Source: Sphingobacterium nematocida
GTDB lineage: Bacteria > Bacteroidota > Bacteroidia > Sphingobacteriales > Sphingobacteriaceae
Assembly (NCBI RefSeq): GCF_900168125.1
Contig: NZ_FUZF01000017.1
Span: 1 to 64,000 of the forward strand
DNA length: 64,000 bases
Direction: 5' to 3'
Under the pieces are notes generated by a model. The model made no database searches, was not told the DNA's origin, and was given only the letters and a program-made list of their open reading frames with translations. Of this stretch, positions 45,058-54,178 are shown one piece after another; within the stretch, counting starts at the first letter, position 1; each line of letters opens with the position of its first letter. The translations under genes were made by a program, and so were the position numbers.

Positions 45058-45113
45058 AGACTCCACTGTTTTCTCCTTGGTGTTTTCTTACCATCGCTAT
45101 GGGAAAATGCTTG

Positions 45114-45295
45114 TTCGACTGTTATTCGATAGTTCTTCGGCTGTTATTCGACACTGCTTCGACACTGCTTCGGGACTGCTTCGGGACTGGTTCGGGACAG
45201 CTTCGGGAGGTGTTCGGGTGCTGTTCGAGTCGGCTTCGACTGTTGTTCGACTGGGAGTCGAAGCCGACTCGAAGGGTTGTCGAAGCCCAGTCGAA
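45114..45295. repeat. 11-bp phased TTCG repeat array with an inverted arm
   Basis: TTCG occurs 13 times at exactly 11-base intervals (45114, 45125 and so on to 45246), each followed by a variable heptamer such as GACACTGC, GGGACTG or GACTGTT. After 13 bases the complement CGAA occurs four times, again exactly 11 bases apart (45259, 45270, 45281, 45292). The array thus has a long arm and a short inverted arm around a central palindrome (CTGTTGTTCGACTGGGAGTCGAA region). Because 11 is not a multiple of 3 and all six frames stay fairly open, the long frames here are side effects. No known repeat class was recognised. Confidence 0.92.
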
Positions 45296-45709
45296 CAAGG
45301 GGATAGGCAGGGGATACTATGTCCCGATGCAATCTGCAAGCGAAGCACATCACTTACCGAAGCCGACTGCAATATTCAGGAACAAAATGGCTTTTTATAA
45401 CCTATCGTTGGAACGGGCTGTTCCGTTTAGTTCCATTCCGTTCCATGTTTTTCCATTACTTTATATTTTTTAGGATATGTGCCTAGTTTAGCTGTTGATA
45501 TCACGAAATAGTTTGTATGCATACGATGGTTTAACCGTTTAAAAAAAACAAAGAAATGGCAAGATTTTTAACATAGAAATGCAGTTTTACAGATTCTTAC
45601 GAAAACAATTTTTTGTGATTATTTGTATAATTATTGGATTCGACAGTGACTGCAAGTCTAGGTATACGAAATATGCGGTTAATAGATTTAATAAAACAAG
45701 ATAACGAAA
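45296..45709. other. Intergenic stretch before the CsgG-like gene
   Basis: No gene is seen. GGAACGGGCTGTTCC and a further GTTCCATTCCGTTCC at about 45410-45443 form overlapping small inverted repeats. The stretch then becomes strongly AT-rich. A promoter for the gene at 45710 is expected but not clearly identified. Confidence 0.4.
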
Positions 45710-46543
45710 ATGAAAACTTTATTTAAAATAGTGACTTGTCTAATGTTGGTTTTTGTTGTGATATCACCCTCATTTGCACAAGAAAAACAAGATGTAATCT
45801 ATCTTTTGGACGGAAGTCAAAAAAAGGGAAAGGTAATCTCTGTCGGGGATGATATTGTGAAGTTTTCCTACCCTGGTGAGGAAGTGCAATATGAATTAAA
45901 GAAACAGGGTATAAGCAAAATACAATTTGCCAATGGTAGAGAAGAAGTCTTCAATAATGTTGCTGCCAGTGGAGAGGGGGTAATGACCGCATCTTCCGTT
46001 AACAATGCGAGTATCTCAACAAATAATTTACTAGCTGTCGTACCATTTGAGATCGTAAGTAACGATCAGTCGCTTACTACAGATGGAATGCGTCGTGAAA
46101 TCCAACAATCCTGTGTAGAGGCCTTGGCCTCAAGACCTTTTTCGTTCCAGATACAGGATCTGCGGACTACCAATTCATTATTAGCGAAGGCCGGAATTGC
46201 TATGGTTGATATAGCTAACCATACCCCCGCGGAGTTGGCAAAATTACTCGGGGTGGGGTATGTTGTTTTTGGTATGTATGATATAGAAAATAAAGGAACT
46301 TCCAGTTTCGGGTCTTCTGTTGGAACCTATAACGATAAAAATAAGGATAATAAAACTAAAGGAACAGTAGTGAATTCCAATAATTCTTACACGACTACTT
46401 CATATGATACAAAAGTACAACTGTCGATCTATGACTCTAATGGAAGACAGCTATTCTCCGATACTCGAAAACCGTTTATGGGTAGTTTAGATTCATATAA
46501 AGGGGCATTAAAGACTTTGGCTAAGAGAATTACTTTGAAATAA
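45710..46543 (+). CDS. Exported CsgG/TolB-like domain protein
   Basis: A 277-residue protein with signal peptide MKTLFKIVTCLMLVFVVISP, SFAQ. Residues about 25-75 form a small beta domain (DVIYLLDGSQKKGKVISVGDDIVKF, resembling an SH3-like or DUF4369-like start). Residues about 105-277 resemble the alpha/beta fold of CsgG/FlgO/TolB-N proteins: LLAVVPFEIVSND, GMRREIQQSCVEAL, TPAELAKLLGVGYVVFGMYDIE and a C-terminal VQLSIYDSNGRQLFS, with a Lys/Asn/Ser-rich insert. No lipobox is seen, so it is probably periplasmic. The function is unknown. Confidence 0.68.
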   Translation: MKTLFKIVTCLMLVFVVISPSFAQEKQDVIYLLDGSQKKGKVISVGDDIVKFSYPGEEVQYELKKQGISKIQFANGREEVFNNVAASGEGVMTASSVNNASISTNNLLAVVPFEIVSNDQSLTTDGMRREIQQSCVEALASRPFSFQIQDLRTTNSLLAKAGIAMVDIANHTPAELAKLLGVGYVVFGMYDIENKGTSSFGSSVGTYNDKNKDNKTKGTVVNSNNSYTTTSYDTKVQLSIYDSNGRQLFSDTRKPFMGSLDSYKGALKTLAKRITLK

Positions 46544-46555
46544 GAGTAAAAAAAA

Positions 46556-46630
46556 TAGATCCATTTAGTCTAATTTTAGGATAGATGGATCTAGTACTTT
46601 TAAAGCGCTTCCACATTTCGGAAGCGCTTT
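46556..46630 (+). terminator. Two tandem hairpins after the CsgG-like gene
   Basis: TAGATCCAT with ATGGATCTA (9-bp stem, 20-base loop) is followed by AAAGCGCTTCC with GGAAGCGCTTT (perfect 11-bp stem, 7-base loop, positions 46602-46630). The second is a typical bidirectional terminator between this gene and the convergent SusD gene. Confidence 0.82.
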
Positions 46631-46649
46631 GTTATAGTTATACTGTCTT

Positions 46650-48158
46650 TTATCTTTTATCCCACCATACTTTGGATAGGAATGAGTCGCCGTTGCTCAT
46701 ACGACTTACGGCTTCTTTGTAATTTGTTTGGTTCAACTCGGCTTCTTCGCTGGAGTAGATGCCGCGTCTCGGGATTTGCCCATTGGTAGATCCAGGATTC
46801 GGTCCAGGGGTAAGTTGAGGATAACCTGTTCTACGCCATTCTGCAAATGCCTCCATATTGCGCCCAAATAAATGTATCCACTTTTGTGTGCCTATCTTTT
46901 CCATCTTTTGCGTATCATTGAGATTGGTGAAGCTCAATGTATTTTGCTCATAGGCAGTAGATAGTGTCGTAAGGTTGTAAGGAGGCAATGCAAAGGCTGC
47001 CTTCACCCCATCAACAAATAAACCATGGGCCTGACTATTGGTCGCGCCCCAGCCCAAGAGTGCTGCTTCAGCTTTGTAAAAGCAGATGTCTGAATAGGTC
47101 AGCGCATAGCTTGGAATGGGAGCAAAGGTCAGACTAAACCAAGTATTTCGATTGGCTGTAGAGTAGTTTGCACGGATCAGCTGTGAGAGCTGATTATCTG
47201 TAAGAGCGACACCGATGCCCTGATAGGTGGTGGTTCCACCAACAGTAACGGGGTGGGCTAATATAGGAAGACGAGCGTCGTCGTAGGCCTTGAGCTTGTC
47301 GACCAGGGTATTAGCTAAATAGCGGAGATCGGCACTACCAGTCGTAAACTGTCGTAAAATCGGGTTTTGATTTTCGGCCTGCGCGTTGTTGAAAGTAGCT
47401 ACTGCGGCATTATCGGCATTGCTCGACAGCAACCCGTAACTGGATGATAGGGCAGAGACTACAGTTTCTTGAGCTAGGCCTGCGTTGGCGTATCTCATGC
47501 GCATACCAATACGTAGTTTAAGTGAATTACCAAATTTTTTCCACTTATCGATATTGCCTCCATAGAAAAAGTCTGCTGTACCGTAGCTGGCGTCAGCAGC
47601 CGTTAACTTGGCTAATGATTGATCCAACCGTTGCACTAATGCGGGATAGATATCTTCTTGCTTGTCAAATTTTGGTGTACGGTTTATCGCACTACTGTTT
47701 TGTGTAACCTCGGAGAACGGAACGTCACCGAAAAGATCGGTAAGGCGTTGGTAGAGGTAAACTTCGTATATCTCGGCAATAGCTAGCTTGCTGCGACCTG
47801 CCGGATCATTTTCTAAGCCTTTGAGCTCTTGCTTGATCTGGATAATGTTGCGCAGCAATTGGAAGTGCTGGCTCCATATCAGGTTTTCTGGTCCTTCAAA
47901 GTAACGCGATACAGGGACTACGGGACCGCCGGCCCAATGCTGTACCCAAGATCCAAACTTGTTGTTTGGAAGTTCGCCCGACTCTTGGAAGGTGCCATCG
48001 CGGAGGATACGGGACAATAACAACGCTGGATCCACGGTAGTGACCGAGGTAGGTGGCGTATTAATACGCTCGAAATCTTTGGTACAGGAACTGTTGCTCA
48101 GGATGATGGAGGAGCCTATACCGAAAAAAAGAATATTTTTGATGATATGTGTTTTCAT
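46650..48158 (-). CDS. SusD-like lipoprotein (SusD_2 type)
   Basis: A 502-residue lipoprotein from the ATG giving MKTHIIKNILFFGIG, with lipobox SNSSC (C25). The text CTKDFERINTPPTSVTTVDPALLLSRIL and FGSWVQHWAGG, then AIAEIYEVYLYQRLTDLFGDVPFSE and KWKKFGNSLKLRIGMRMRYAN, is that of the SusD-like group 2, distinct from the two other SusD proteins of this window. It should cap the SusC-like channel encoded 20 bases upstream. It is the last gene of the sigma/FecR/SusC/SusD unit; no enzyme follows. Confidence 0.9.
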   Translation of the reverse strand: MKTHIIKNILFFGIGSSIILSNSSCTKDFERINTPPTSVTTVDPALLLSRILRDGTFQESGELPNNKFGSWVQHWAGGPVVPVSRYFEGPENLIWSQHFQLLRNIIQIKQELKGLENDPAGRSKLAIAEIYEVYLYQRLTDLFGDVPFSEVTQNSSAINRTPKFDKQEDIYPALVQRLDQSLAKLTAADASYGTADFFYGGNIDKWKKFGNSLKLRIGMRMRYANAGLAQETVVSALSSSYGLLSSNADNAAVATFNNAQAENQNPILRQFTTGSADLRYLANTLVDKLKAYDDARLPILAHPVTVGGTTTYQGIGVALTDNQLSQLIRANYSTANRNTWFSLTFAPIPSYALTYSDICFYKAEAALLGWGATNSQAHGLFVDGVKAAFALPPYNLTTLSTAYEQNTLSFTNLNDTQKMEKIGTQKWIHLFGRNMEAFAEWRRTGYPQLTPGPNPGSTNGQIPRRGIYSSEEAELNQTNYKEAVSRMSNGDSFLSKVWWDKR

Positions 48159-48178
48159 TTTGATTATCATTTTATGGA

Positions 48179-51100
48179 TTATAGACCGATGTTAAGATTA
48201 ATACCGAAATTACGCATCATAGGTAGTGAGGTTGACTCGATACCGATAGATGAGTTATGTACATTAAATGCAGCAGATTCGGGCGAGAAGCCATCTGTCT
48301 TGCGTTGGAAATAGAAGAGGTTACGACCGTAAAATCCGACTTTGATATTGCGTACTACATGATGTGGCATCCATTTCTTTGGGAGGCTATAGGATAGCGC
48401 AATCTCACGCATAGCGATATAACTCATATCATTGATCATCTCTTCAGAAACCATTACTTCTTTGTCGCTAGCTACCATATTCCAGTAATCCTGCGCCGTA
48501 ACCTGTTTGCTATTCTTAACTCCGGTACTGCTCCATTGTCCGTTTCCGTCGGCTACTGCTACCATTCCGTCAGCTACGTATGTGCCATCCCGCCCTTCAA
48601 GAGTCTTTTTGCTGGTACCATATATTATCTGTTCGCGGTTTGATTGGGAGAAGATAATCCCACCTTGACGGATATCTACAAGGGCATATAGACTGATCCC
48701 TTTATAGTTGAATGTATTGCCAAATCCGCCGATCCAATCCGGTTGTGCATTGCCTAGGTCTGTTTCTACCCGTCCTGTGGTACGCAATGGTAATCCTGTG
48801 TTTGGATCGATTAGACGATTGCCCTGATCGTCTTTGATCCAGGCAAACTGAGTGCCTTTTAGCTGGCCAAAGGGCTTGCCAACCTCAGCAACCACATTGA
48901 TACCTCTATCGGTCCCCAATAGGAATACATCTACACCTGGATACAGCGACTCTACTTTATTGCGGTTGCGATTAAAGTTGAACTGGCTTGTCCATTCAAA
49001 ATCAGCTGTTTTGATAGGTGTACCACTAATGACAAACTCAAAACCCTTATTGGATATTTCACCTGCATTTATACGGTTTTTAATATATAAACTGGAAGGT
49101 GAAATCGGCACATCCAAAATTTGGTTTTTGGTACGTGCTTGATAGTAAGTAAAGGAGAATGACAATCTGTTCTGCAGCATACGTAGGTCTAAACCGGCTT
49201 CGATAGAGGTCGTAAGCTCATTTTTAAGATTTGGATCTGGTATAATCTCGGTATAGGAGGCCATAGGGATACCACCGTGTGTGAATTGATTAAGGGAGTA
49301 GGCGCCTGTCAACTGGTAGGGATTTCCTGAGCTGCCGGCCTGTGCCCACGATCCACGGATCTTGGCGTAAGATAAAACAGACGAACGCCACTTAAAGGCA
49401 TCAGTAAGAACTAAACTACTGCTCACCGATGGGTAGAAAAAAGAATTGTTGTCTTTGGATAATGTTGAAGACCAGTCATTGCGCGCCGAGAAGTCAACAA
49501 ACCAGTAGTCTCGGAAGCCAAATTGGCCCGAAAGGTATGCGGAGTTGATCTGAGACTCGACCAGATCAAATAAATAGGAATTTGTAGTGGTGTTGTTTAT
49601 AACGAATAGGTCGGGTACGACAAATTGATTACCCGTATTGCCCGTCATACGGAAATAGCGACTTTGATGACTGGCTCCGAGGTTAAAGCTTAACTTGATA
49701 TCATCTGTGGCCGAGAAATTTGAGCTCGCCAAGATATCGTAATTGTCTTCGCGCGAGCGTAATACTTCTTCGCGCATATCACCCTTCTTATTCAAACTTT
49801 GATAGGTGTTAATCGGACGGTAGCGAAAACGCTGATCGGTATAGAAGTCGGTACCTCCAGTAGCAGAAAGTTTAAGCCAAGGATAGAAATCGTAACTGAG
49901 ACGGAGCATACCGATAATACGGTCTCTGCGGTCTTCGTTGTGGTTTTCGTTGATCGTCCAAAAAGGATTGGCTGTAGAGCTGTTGGTCGCGTAGGTTTTT
50001 TCTAAGCCTTCGTATATGCCTGAAAACCCAAGTTGACGGGTTACCTCATTGGCCGTCCATTTGTACTGCGATGCGATGTTGTTTCCTAAACTACGGGGTT
50101 GACTGATAAATAGATACGCCGGGTTATCGGATGCATCCGATAGTGTGGGTCTATTTTCAGCTTGTTGCATAATGTAGTTGGCTTTGATGTCGATATGAAA
50201 TTTATCTGTAATCTTACCTTGGGTACGTAGACCAAAATTGTTGCGATTCAAGGTATTGGTCGGTATATAGCCATCTACATTGGTGTTGGCAAAAGAGAAA
50301 CGGTAATTTAGTTTTTCATTGCCGCCATCTACACTGAGGTTGTTGACCCGTTGTTTTTCGGTCTGAAAAAATGTTTGGTAGGTGTCCGGTTCTGGGTTGA
50401 GCTGTAGAATATTGCCATACATGTCTTCGTAAGTTTGGCCTTCCATACGTGCTCCCCAGCTCGCTCGAGTGGTGCGGTCACGTCCGGCCGACATCTTGGG
50501 CGTACCTGCAAAATTATTGGCTATTGCCTGGCTCATCGGCACGATGGTACCGTCGTCTTTTCGAAAATGGGTAAATGTACCATTGAGCCCCTGACCATAT
50601 TCGTTTTGAAAATCTGGAAGAACCAATGCATTTCCAATAGCGTAATCGCTGTTGAACTGAAAAGAAGTCTTACCTGCTTTTCCTGATTTTGTTGTGATTA
50701 GTATTACACCATTGCTACCGCGCTGGCCGTATAATGCAGCTGCGTTGGGTCCTTTTAACACAGACATACTCTCGATATCGTCAGGATTGATATTGCCGAT
50801 ACCATCGCCATAGTCGGTTCCTCCGGATTGACTCGGGGCAGAATTGTTCTGATTGTCAATAGGTACCCCATCAACCACGTATAAGGGCTGGCTATTGCCG
50901 ATCAATGAGTTATTGCCACGAATGACCACTTTGGCTGATCCTCCTGCTCCCGATGCCGCGCGGCTTACCTGTACACCTGCTACTTTTCCGGATAATGCAT
51001 TGGCAACGTTGCTTTCTTTACCTTGGGTTAGTTCGTCTCCCTTTAACTCGGCAACGGTATAACCTAATGCTTTTTTGTCTCGTTTGATACCAAGAGCAGT

Positions 51101-51529
51101 AACCACTACCTCTTCAAGATCTTCTGCTTCTTGATCAAGTGTGATGGAAATGGCAACTTTATCTTTGGCACTAATGTTATAATTGCTCAATGTTTTGGGT
51201 TTGAAACCTAGCGAATTGAGCTTGATATTGTACCCCTGTCCCTCAGGGATACGGTCAAAGCTAAATGTACCGTCTTCTTTGGTGGTGGTAGCTTGACGGA
51301 ATGAGGTGGAGGGGTTTTCTATGGTTACGGTAACCGAAGCCAAACTTGCGCCTTTGCTATCGCGGACCACACCGCTGACAGTTGCTGTCGATTGGGCCAT
51401 CGTCACGTGACTGCAGACACTGACCATTCCCAATAGGCCTAATCGGAGTTTCCAATGGAGACCAGGGCTTTTTAACTGGAGGTGAAGCAGGGTAAGTAGT
51501 TGCTTCTTGTTTGGTAAATACTTGTTCAT
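48179..51529 (-). CDS. SusC/RagA TonB-linked transporter without STN domain
   Basis: A 1116-residue transporter. A long signal region (LRLGLLGMVSVCSHVTMAQS) leads straight into the CarboxypepD_reg-like domain (ATVSGVVRDSKGASLASVTV) and the plug (EEVVVTALGIKRDKKALGYT, PLYVVDGVPIDNQNNS, VLKGPNAAALYGQRGSNGVI). The barrel ends RNFGINLNIGL. There is no STN domain although a sigma/FecR pair lies directly upstream with a gap of only 22 bases. Signalling, if any, must use another contact, or the regulators are only co-transcribed. The ligand is unknown. Confidence 0.93.
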   Translation of the reverse strand: MNKYLPNKKQLLTLLHLQLKSPGLHWKLRLGLLGMVSVCSHVTMAQSTATVSGVVRDSKGASLASVTVTIENPSTSFRQATTTKEDGTFSFDRIPEGQGYNIKLNSLGFKPKTLSNYNISAKDKVAISITLDQEAEDLEEVVVTALGIKRDKKALGYTVAELKGDELTQGKESNVANALSGKVAGVQVSRAASGAGGSAKVVIRGNNSLIGNSQPLYVVDGVPIDNQNNSAPSQSGGTDYGDGIGNINPDDIESMSVLKGPNAAALYGQRGSNGVILITTKSGKAGKTSFQFNSDYAIGNALVLPDFQNEYGQGLNGTFTHFRKDDGTIVPMSQAIANNFAGTPKMSAGRDRTTRASWGARMEGQTYEDMYGNILQLNPEPDTYQTFFQTEKQRVNNLSVDGGNEKLNYRFSFANTNVDGYIPTNTLNRNNFGLRTQGKITDKFHIDIKANYIMQQAENRPTLSDASDNPAYLFISQPRSLGNNIASQYKWTANEVTRQLGFSGIYEGLEKTYATNSSTANPFWTINENHNEDRRDRIIGMLRLSYDFYPWLKLSATGGTDFYTDQRFRYRPINTYQSLNKKGDMREEVLRSREDNYDILASSNFSATDDIKLSFNLGASHQSRYFRMTGNTGNQFVVPDLFVINNTTTNSYLFDLVESQINSAYLSGQFGFRDYWFVDFSARNDWSSTLSKDNNSFFYPSVSSSLVLTDAFKWRSSVLSYAKIRGSWAQAGSSGNPYQLTGAYSLNQFTHGGIPMASYTEIIPDPNLKNELTTSIEAGLDLRMLQNRLSFSFTYYQARTKNQILDVPISPSSLYIKNRINAGEISNKGFEFVISGTPIKTADFEWTSQFNFNRNRNKVESLYPGVDVFLLGTDRGINVVAEVGKPFGQLKGTQFAWIKDDQGNRLIDPNTGLPLRTTGRVETDLGNAQPDWIGGFGNTFNYKGISLYALVDIRQGGIIFSQSNREQIIYGTSKKTLEGRDGTYVADGMVAVADGNGQWSSTGVKNSKQVTAQDYWNMVASDKEVMVSEEMINDMSYIAMREIALSYSLPKKWMPHHVVRNIKVGFYGRNLFYFQRKTDGFSPESAAFNVHNSSIGIESTSLPMMRNFGINLNIGL

Positions 51530-51551
51530 ATTTAGTTGTTTTTAATGTTTA

Positions 51552-52574
51552 TTACTTTTTGGTGTACGTAATGTTAGTATGGTGTAAGTAGTTTATTTCT
51601 TTGATAATATCTTGGTATACGTCATTAGATTCTCGAAATGTACCACTGTAATACTTGCCATCGAGACTCTGGGTAGGGTATTGTAGGTCTATGCCATAGT
51701 TTTGATTCAATATGCTGACGACATCTTGTAACGCAAGATTCTTAAATTGTAGACGATGTGATTGCCGAACAAAATAGGCTTCACGATTTTCTTTAGAATT
51801 GTTTATTTTTTTCTCTTGAATGATCTGACCCTGCTGATGATTGATAGTGACTTCTTCCATCGGTTTAAAAGTTTTTACGACAGCACTGGAATCTACTTTG
51901 CGTTTGGACGTTACCTGGATTACACCCTCGAGCAACTGAACACGGGTTTCGGCGGAGGTGAATTCATCTACAATAAATATAGTGCCTAATGCAGTGGTTA
52001 CAATGCCCTTGGATAGGACGCGGAAAGGCTTGGTTTTGTCTTTGGCGACTTCAAATTTGGCACGACCCTTTAGGTGTATTGTTCGTTCAGAGAGTAGATT
52101 GAAGTCTTCGGCATAGCGAACTTCTGACTGCGGATACAGGGTGATTGTGGTGCCATCGCTAGCCGTGAGGACCATGTTTTCATAGCCTGAGTTGATATAG
52201 TAAAGATTGGCCGTCGATAACTCTGGATTATTTTGGACGGTTAATAATGTAGGTTCAGACTGAGGCGTAGCTGGCGTATATTGGTATTTGTAGATACCGA
52301 AGACAATTAGGAATATAGCTGCCATACTGGCCGCTACACGAATATATAACATCGGAATTCCGGCCTTTGGACGAATCTGTCGTGCTAAGCGTTCATAGGC
52401 ATCATCTTGACCTTCGTAGGAGTTGTCTATCGGACTATTTTCCCATTCCTCTTCGGGGAAAAAATCGTCGAGTGCTGTGGGATCCTGCTCCAACAGACTT
52501 TCGATAGCTGAAGCTTCGGCAGTGGTACATTCCCCCTTTAAATAGCGATCTACGAGTAGTTTGGTTATTTTCAT
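51552..52574 (-). CDS. FecR-family anti-sigma factor
   Basis: A 340-residue single-pass protein. The cytoplasmic part (MKITKLLVDRYLKGECTTAE, acidic stretch) is followed by a membrane helix (about 77-95, VAASMAAIFLIVFGIYKY). The periplasmic FecR domain (VLTASDGTTITLYPQSEVRYAE, IHLKGRAKFEVAKDKTKPF, VTTALGTIFIVDEF) and DUF4974 domain (LQDVVSILNQNYGIDLQYP) are complete. It starts 32 bases after the sigma gene and is co-directional with susC and susD. Confidence 0.92.
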   Translation of the reverse strand: MKITKLLVDRYLKGECTTAEASAIESLLEQDPTALDDFFPEEEWENSPIDNSYEGQDDAYERLARQIRPKAGIPMLYIRVAASMAAIFLIVFGIYKYQYTPATPQSEPTLLTVQNNPELSTANLYYINSGYENMVLTASDGTTITLYPQSEVRYAEDFNLLSERTIHLKGRAKFEVAKDKTKPFRVLSKGIVTTALGTIFIVDEFTSAETRVQLLEGVIQVTSKRKVDSSAVVKTFKPMEEVTINHQQGQIIQEKKINNSKENREAYFVRQSHRLQFKNLALQDVVSILNQNYGIDLQYPTQSLDGKYYSGTFRESNDVYQDIIKEINYLHHTNITYTKK

Positions 52575-52606
52575 CGTAATGAATACGACGCAAAAAGCAA
52601 ATACCC

Positions 52607-53188
52607 CTAAAAGAAAATAAAAATAATAATGAGTAGGGTAAGAAAGTGATAGAAAGCTCGTCTTAGGGTTTGAAGAGCAAGAGAAATATGGTTTTCTACC
52701 GTCTTGGGCGAAATGGAGAGTTGCTGCGCAATCTCTTTGTAGCTCAGGTTTTCAAAACGACTCATCCGGAATATTGTTCTTCTTGCTTTAGGCATCCGAT
52801 TGATAACATGCTCTAAGTGTTGTTCGAGTTCTTTGACCCGATATACCTCTAATGGAGTATGGTCGTAACTGATCGGTAAATCGGATTCAAGGGTATGCGT
52901 ACGCCGACGGCGTTCTTCTTTGACAATGTCCAGCAGTACACTTTTGGCGATACAAAAAAGCTGGGTTTCAATTTTGATATCAAGCTTTTTGTGATAGAGA
53001 TTGTTCCACAGCTTTATAAATACCCGTTGTACGGTTTCTTCTGCAATATAAGTTGATGCGGTTTTGGATAGGGCGTAATGATAGATCTTCCTGTTCCAGA
53101 CCAGAAATAGTTCTTGAAAAGCAACTGGTGTTATAGCGTCGTGTTCACTCATGTTTTTAGACATCGAATGTTTGCCGAAATTAGCCAT
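52607..53188 (-). CDS. ECF RNA polymerase sigma factor
   Basis: A 193-residue ECF sigma factor from the ATG giving MANFGKHSMSKNMSEHD; a later ATG (MSKNMSEHD) is equally possible. Region 2: FQELFLVWNRKIYHYALSKT, AEETVQRVFIKLWNNLYHKK and LFCIAKSVLLDIVKEERRRR. Region 4: MPKARRTIFRMSRFENLSYKEIAQQLSISPKTVENHISLALQ. The C-terminus is a hydrophobic tail (FLTLLIIIFIFF) that may touch the membrane. It should be controlled by the FecR protein encoded downstream. Confidence 0.92.
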   Translation of the reverse strand: MANFGKHSMSKNMSEHDAITPVAFQELFLVWNRKIYHYALSKTASTYIAEETVQRVFIKLWNNLYHKKLDIKIETQLFCIAKSVLLDIVKEERRRRTHTLESDLPISYDHTPLEVYRVKELEQHLEHVINRMPKARRTIFRMSRFENLSYKEIAQQLSISPKTVENHISLALQTLRRAFYHFLTLLIIIFIFF

Positions 53189-53212
53189 TAAAGCTGTTTT
53201 TAGATGACGCAC

Positions 53213-54148
53213 ACCTGTTAAGTTTATATGAAGTTTGTGTGAATTGGTATGTTAAGTTAGTAATTAAAAGTTAAAAGGTTAAAATTTTATTTTATTTCAA
53301 CTGAATAGAAAAGGCTCAACTCACATTTCTACCATAGTATCTTTCGCTACCCATATCTCTTTCAGTCATGTGTCCATCAAAAGAGGGAAAAGGAGTTGTG
53401 TTGTGTTAATAAATTTAATTATGTTAAATAGAGTGATGTTGTATGACAGATTACCATAGCTAGATTACGCGATAGGTGTAATTCGTCTTTGCGAGGATCC
53501 AGCCAGTAGGTGGAGACGAAGTAATCTTAAAAATGGCTTTACGATATATAGCTTATAGATCGGTTTGCTACACATCTGCCTTCGGCGGTCGTAGCCTCGC
53601 GATGACAACATAGTTTATAAACCGAGCTTGCGAGCTCACTACTGTTCTCGATAAACCGATGCTAGGAGCTTGACGAAGATAATCGGGGCACGGCGAAAAG
53701 ACGATAACATTTACTTTTGGAAATGACCGCAGCCAGATAGTTGGGACATTACCTTGGTAGGGAGTTGCTATGATCTCTTGCCAACGCCAGCAGCTGTCCG
53801 CTGTCCAACGGGATATACAATACGCTTAGGTGAGGTGAATGCTGTGCGAGGAAGTGGCCTAGATTAATTATAAAGGAGAGATAGCGAGAGCGGCTTTGAA
53901 CCGTAGAAAATGAAAGGAAATCCTCTGTTTTTAGCATTGCGAATTTTGTAATAACCCTATTTTTGATATTTCGTTAAAGTAAAATTGTATTATTAATCAG
54001 TGTGTTTGTGTTTTTTATATAATGTTTAAATGTATATAAAGTAATACTTTATGTTATGCTTTTTTCAGACTTAGCTTATGGCCTGGATTTGGGTTAGGAG
54101 TCGATTATTTTGTACTTGATCAATACATGATTAGCTTTATTATTTGAT
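53213..54148. other. Long intergenic region between the sigma gene and the pxp operon
   Basis: No convincing gene lies in about 940 bases. The first 250 bases are AT-rich and must hold the promoter of the sigma gene. A palindromic repeat unit follows (listed separately), then a GC-richer piece with small inverted repeats such as GAGCTTGCGAGCTC (about 53632-53645). The last 200 bases are AT-rich and lead to the pxp promoter. A 62-codon minus-strand frame at 53749-53937 lacks any family resemblance. Confidence 0.45.
53484..53606. repeat. Interspersed palindromic repeat of the TTGCGAGG...CCTCGC type
   Basis: CGTCTTTGCGAGG at one end and CCTCGCGATGAC at the other form an imperfect inverted pair about 120 bases apart, with GACGAAGTAATCTT and TTTGCTACACATCTGCC inside. 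The layout resembles the widespread bacterial repeat with CGTCATTGCGAGG ends and a GAAGCAATCT interior. Whether further copies exist cannot be judged from one window. Confidence 0.55.
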
Positions 54149-54156
54149 TATCTTTG
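54149..54156 (+). promoter_or_regulatory. Promoter -7 element of the pxp operon
   Basis: TATCTTTG matches TAnnTTTG and lies 22 bases before the pxpB ATG, giving a very short leader. The -33 box is not obvious. Confidence 0.5.
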
Positions 54157-54178
54157 TGTAGATTATAACGTGTGAATT

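Noticed and set aside
44833..45132. 99-codon plus-strand frame starting with GTG
   Set aside because: It crosses a perfect hairpin and enters the 11-bp array; the opposite strand in the same place has the more protein-like peptide.
45114..45295. CRISPR array
   Set aside because: The conserved unit is only four bases with 7-base variable parts and an inverted second arm; there are no 20-40-base repeats or spacers, and no cas genes.
45005..45473. Several overlapping frames of 69-131 codons on both strands, with repeated SSAVIRHCFDTASG-like text
   Set aside because: They all pass through the 11-bp TTCG array. The repeat unit is not a multiple of three, so the same text appears in shifted frames on both strands; no single frame is favoured.
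53749..53937. 62-codon minus-strand frame
   Set aside because: No family resemblance, no upstream promoter, and it lies in a repeat-bearing intergenic region.
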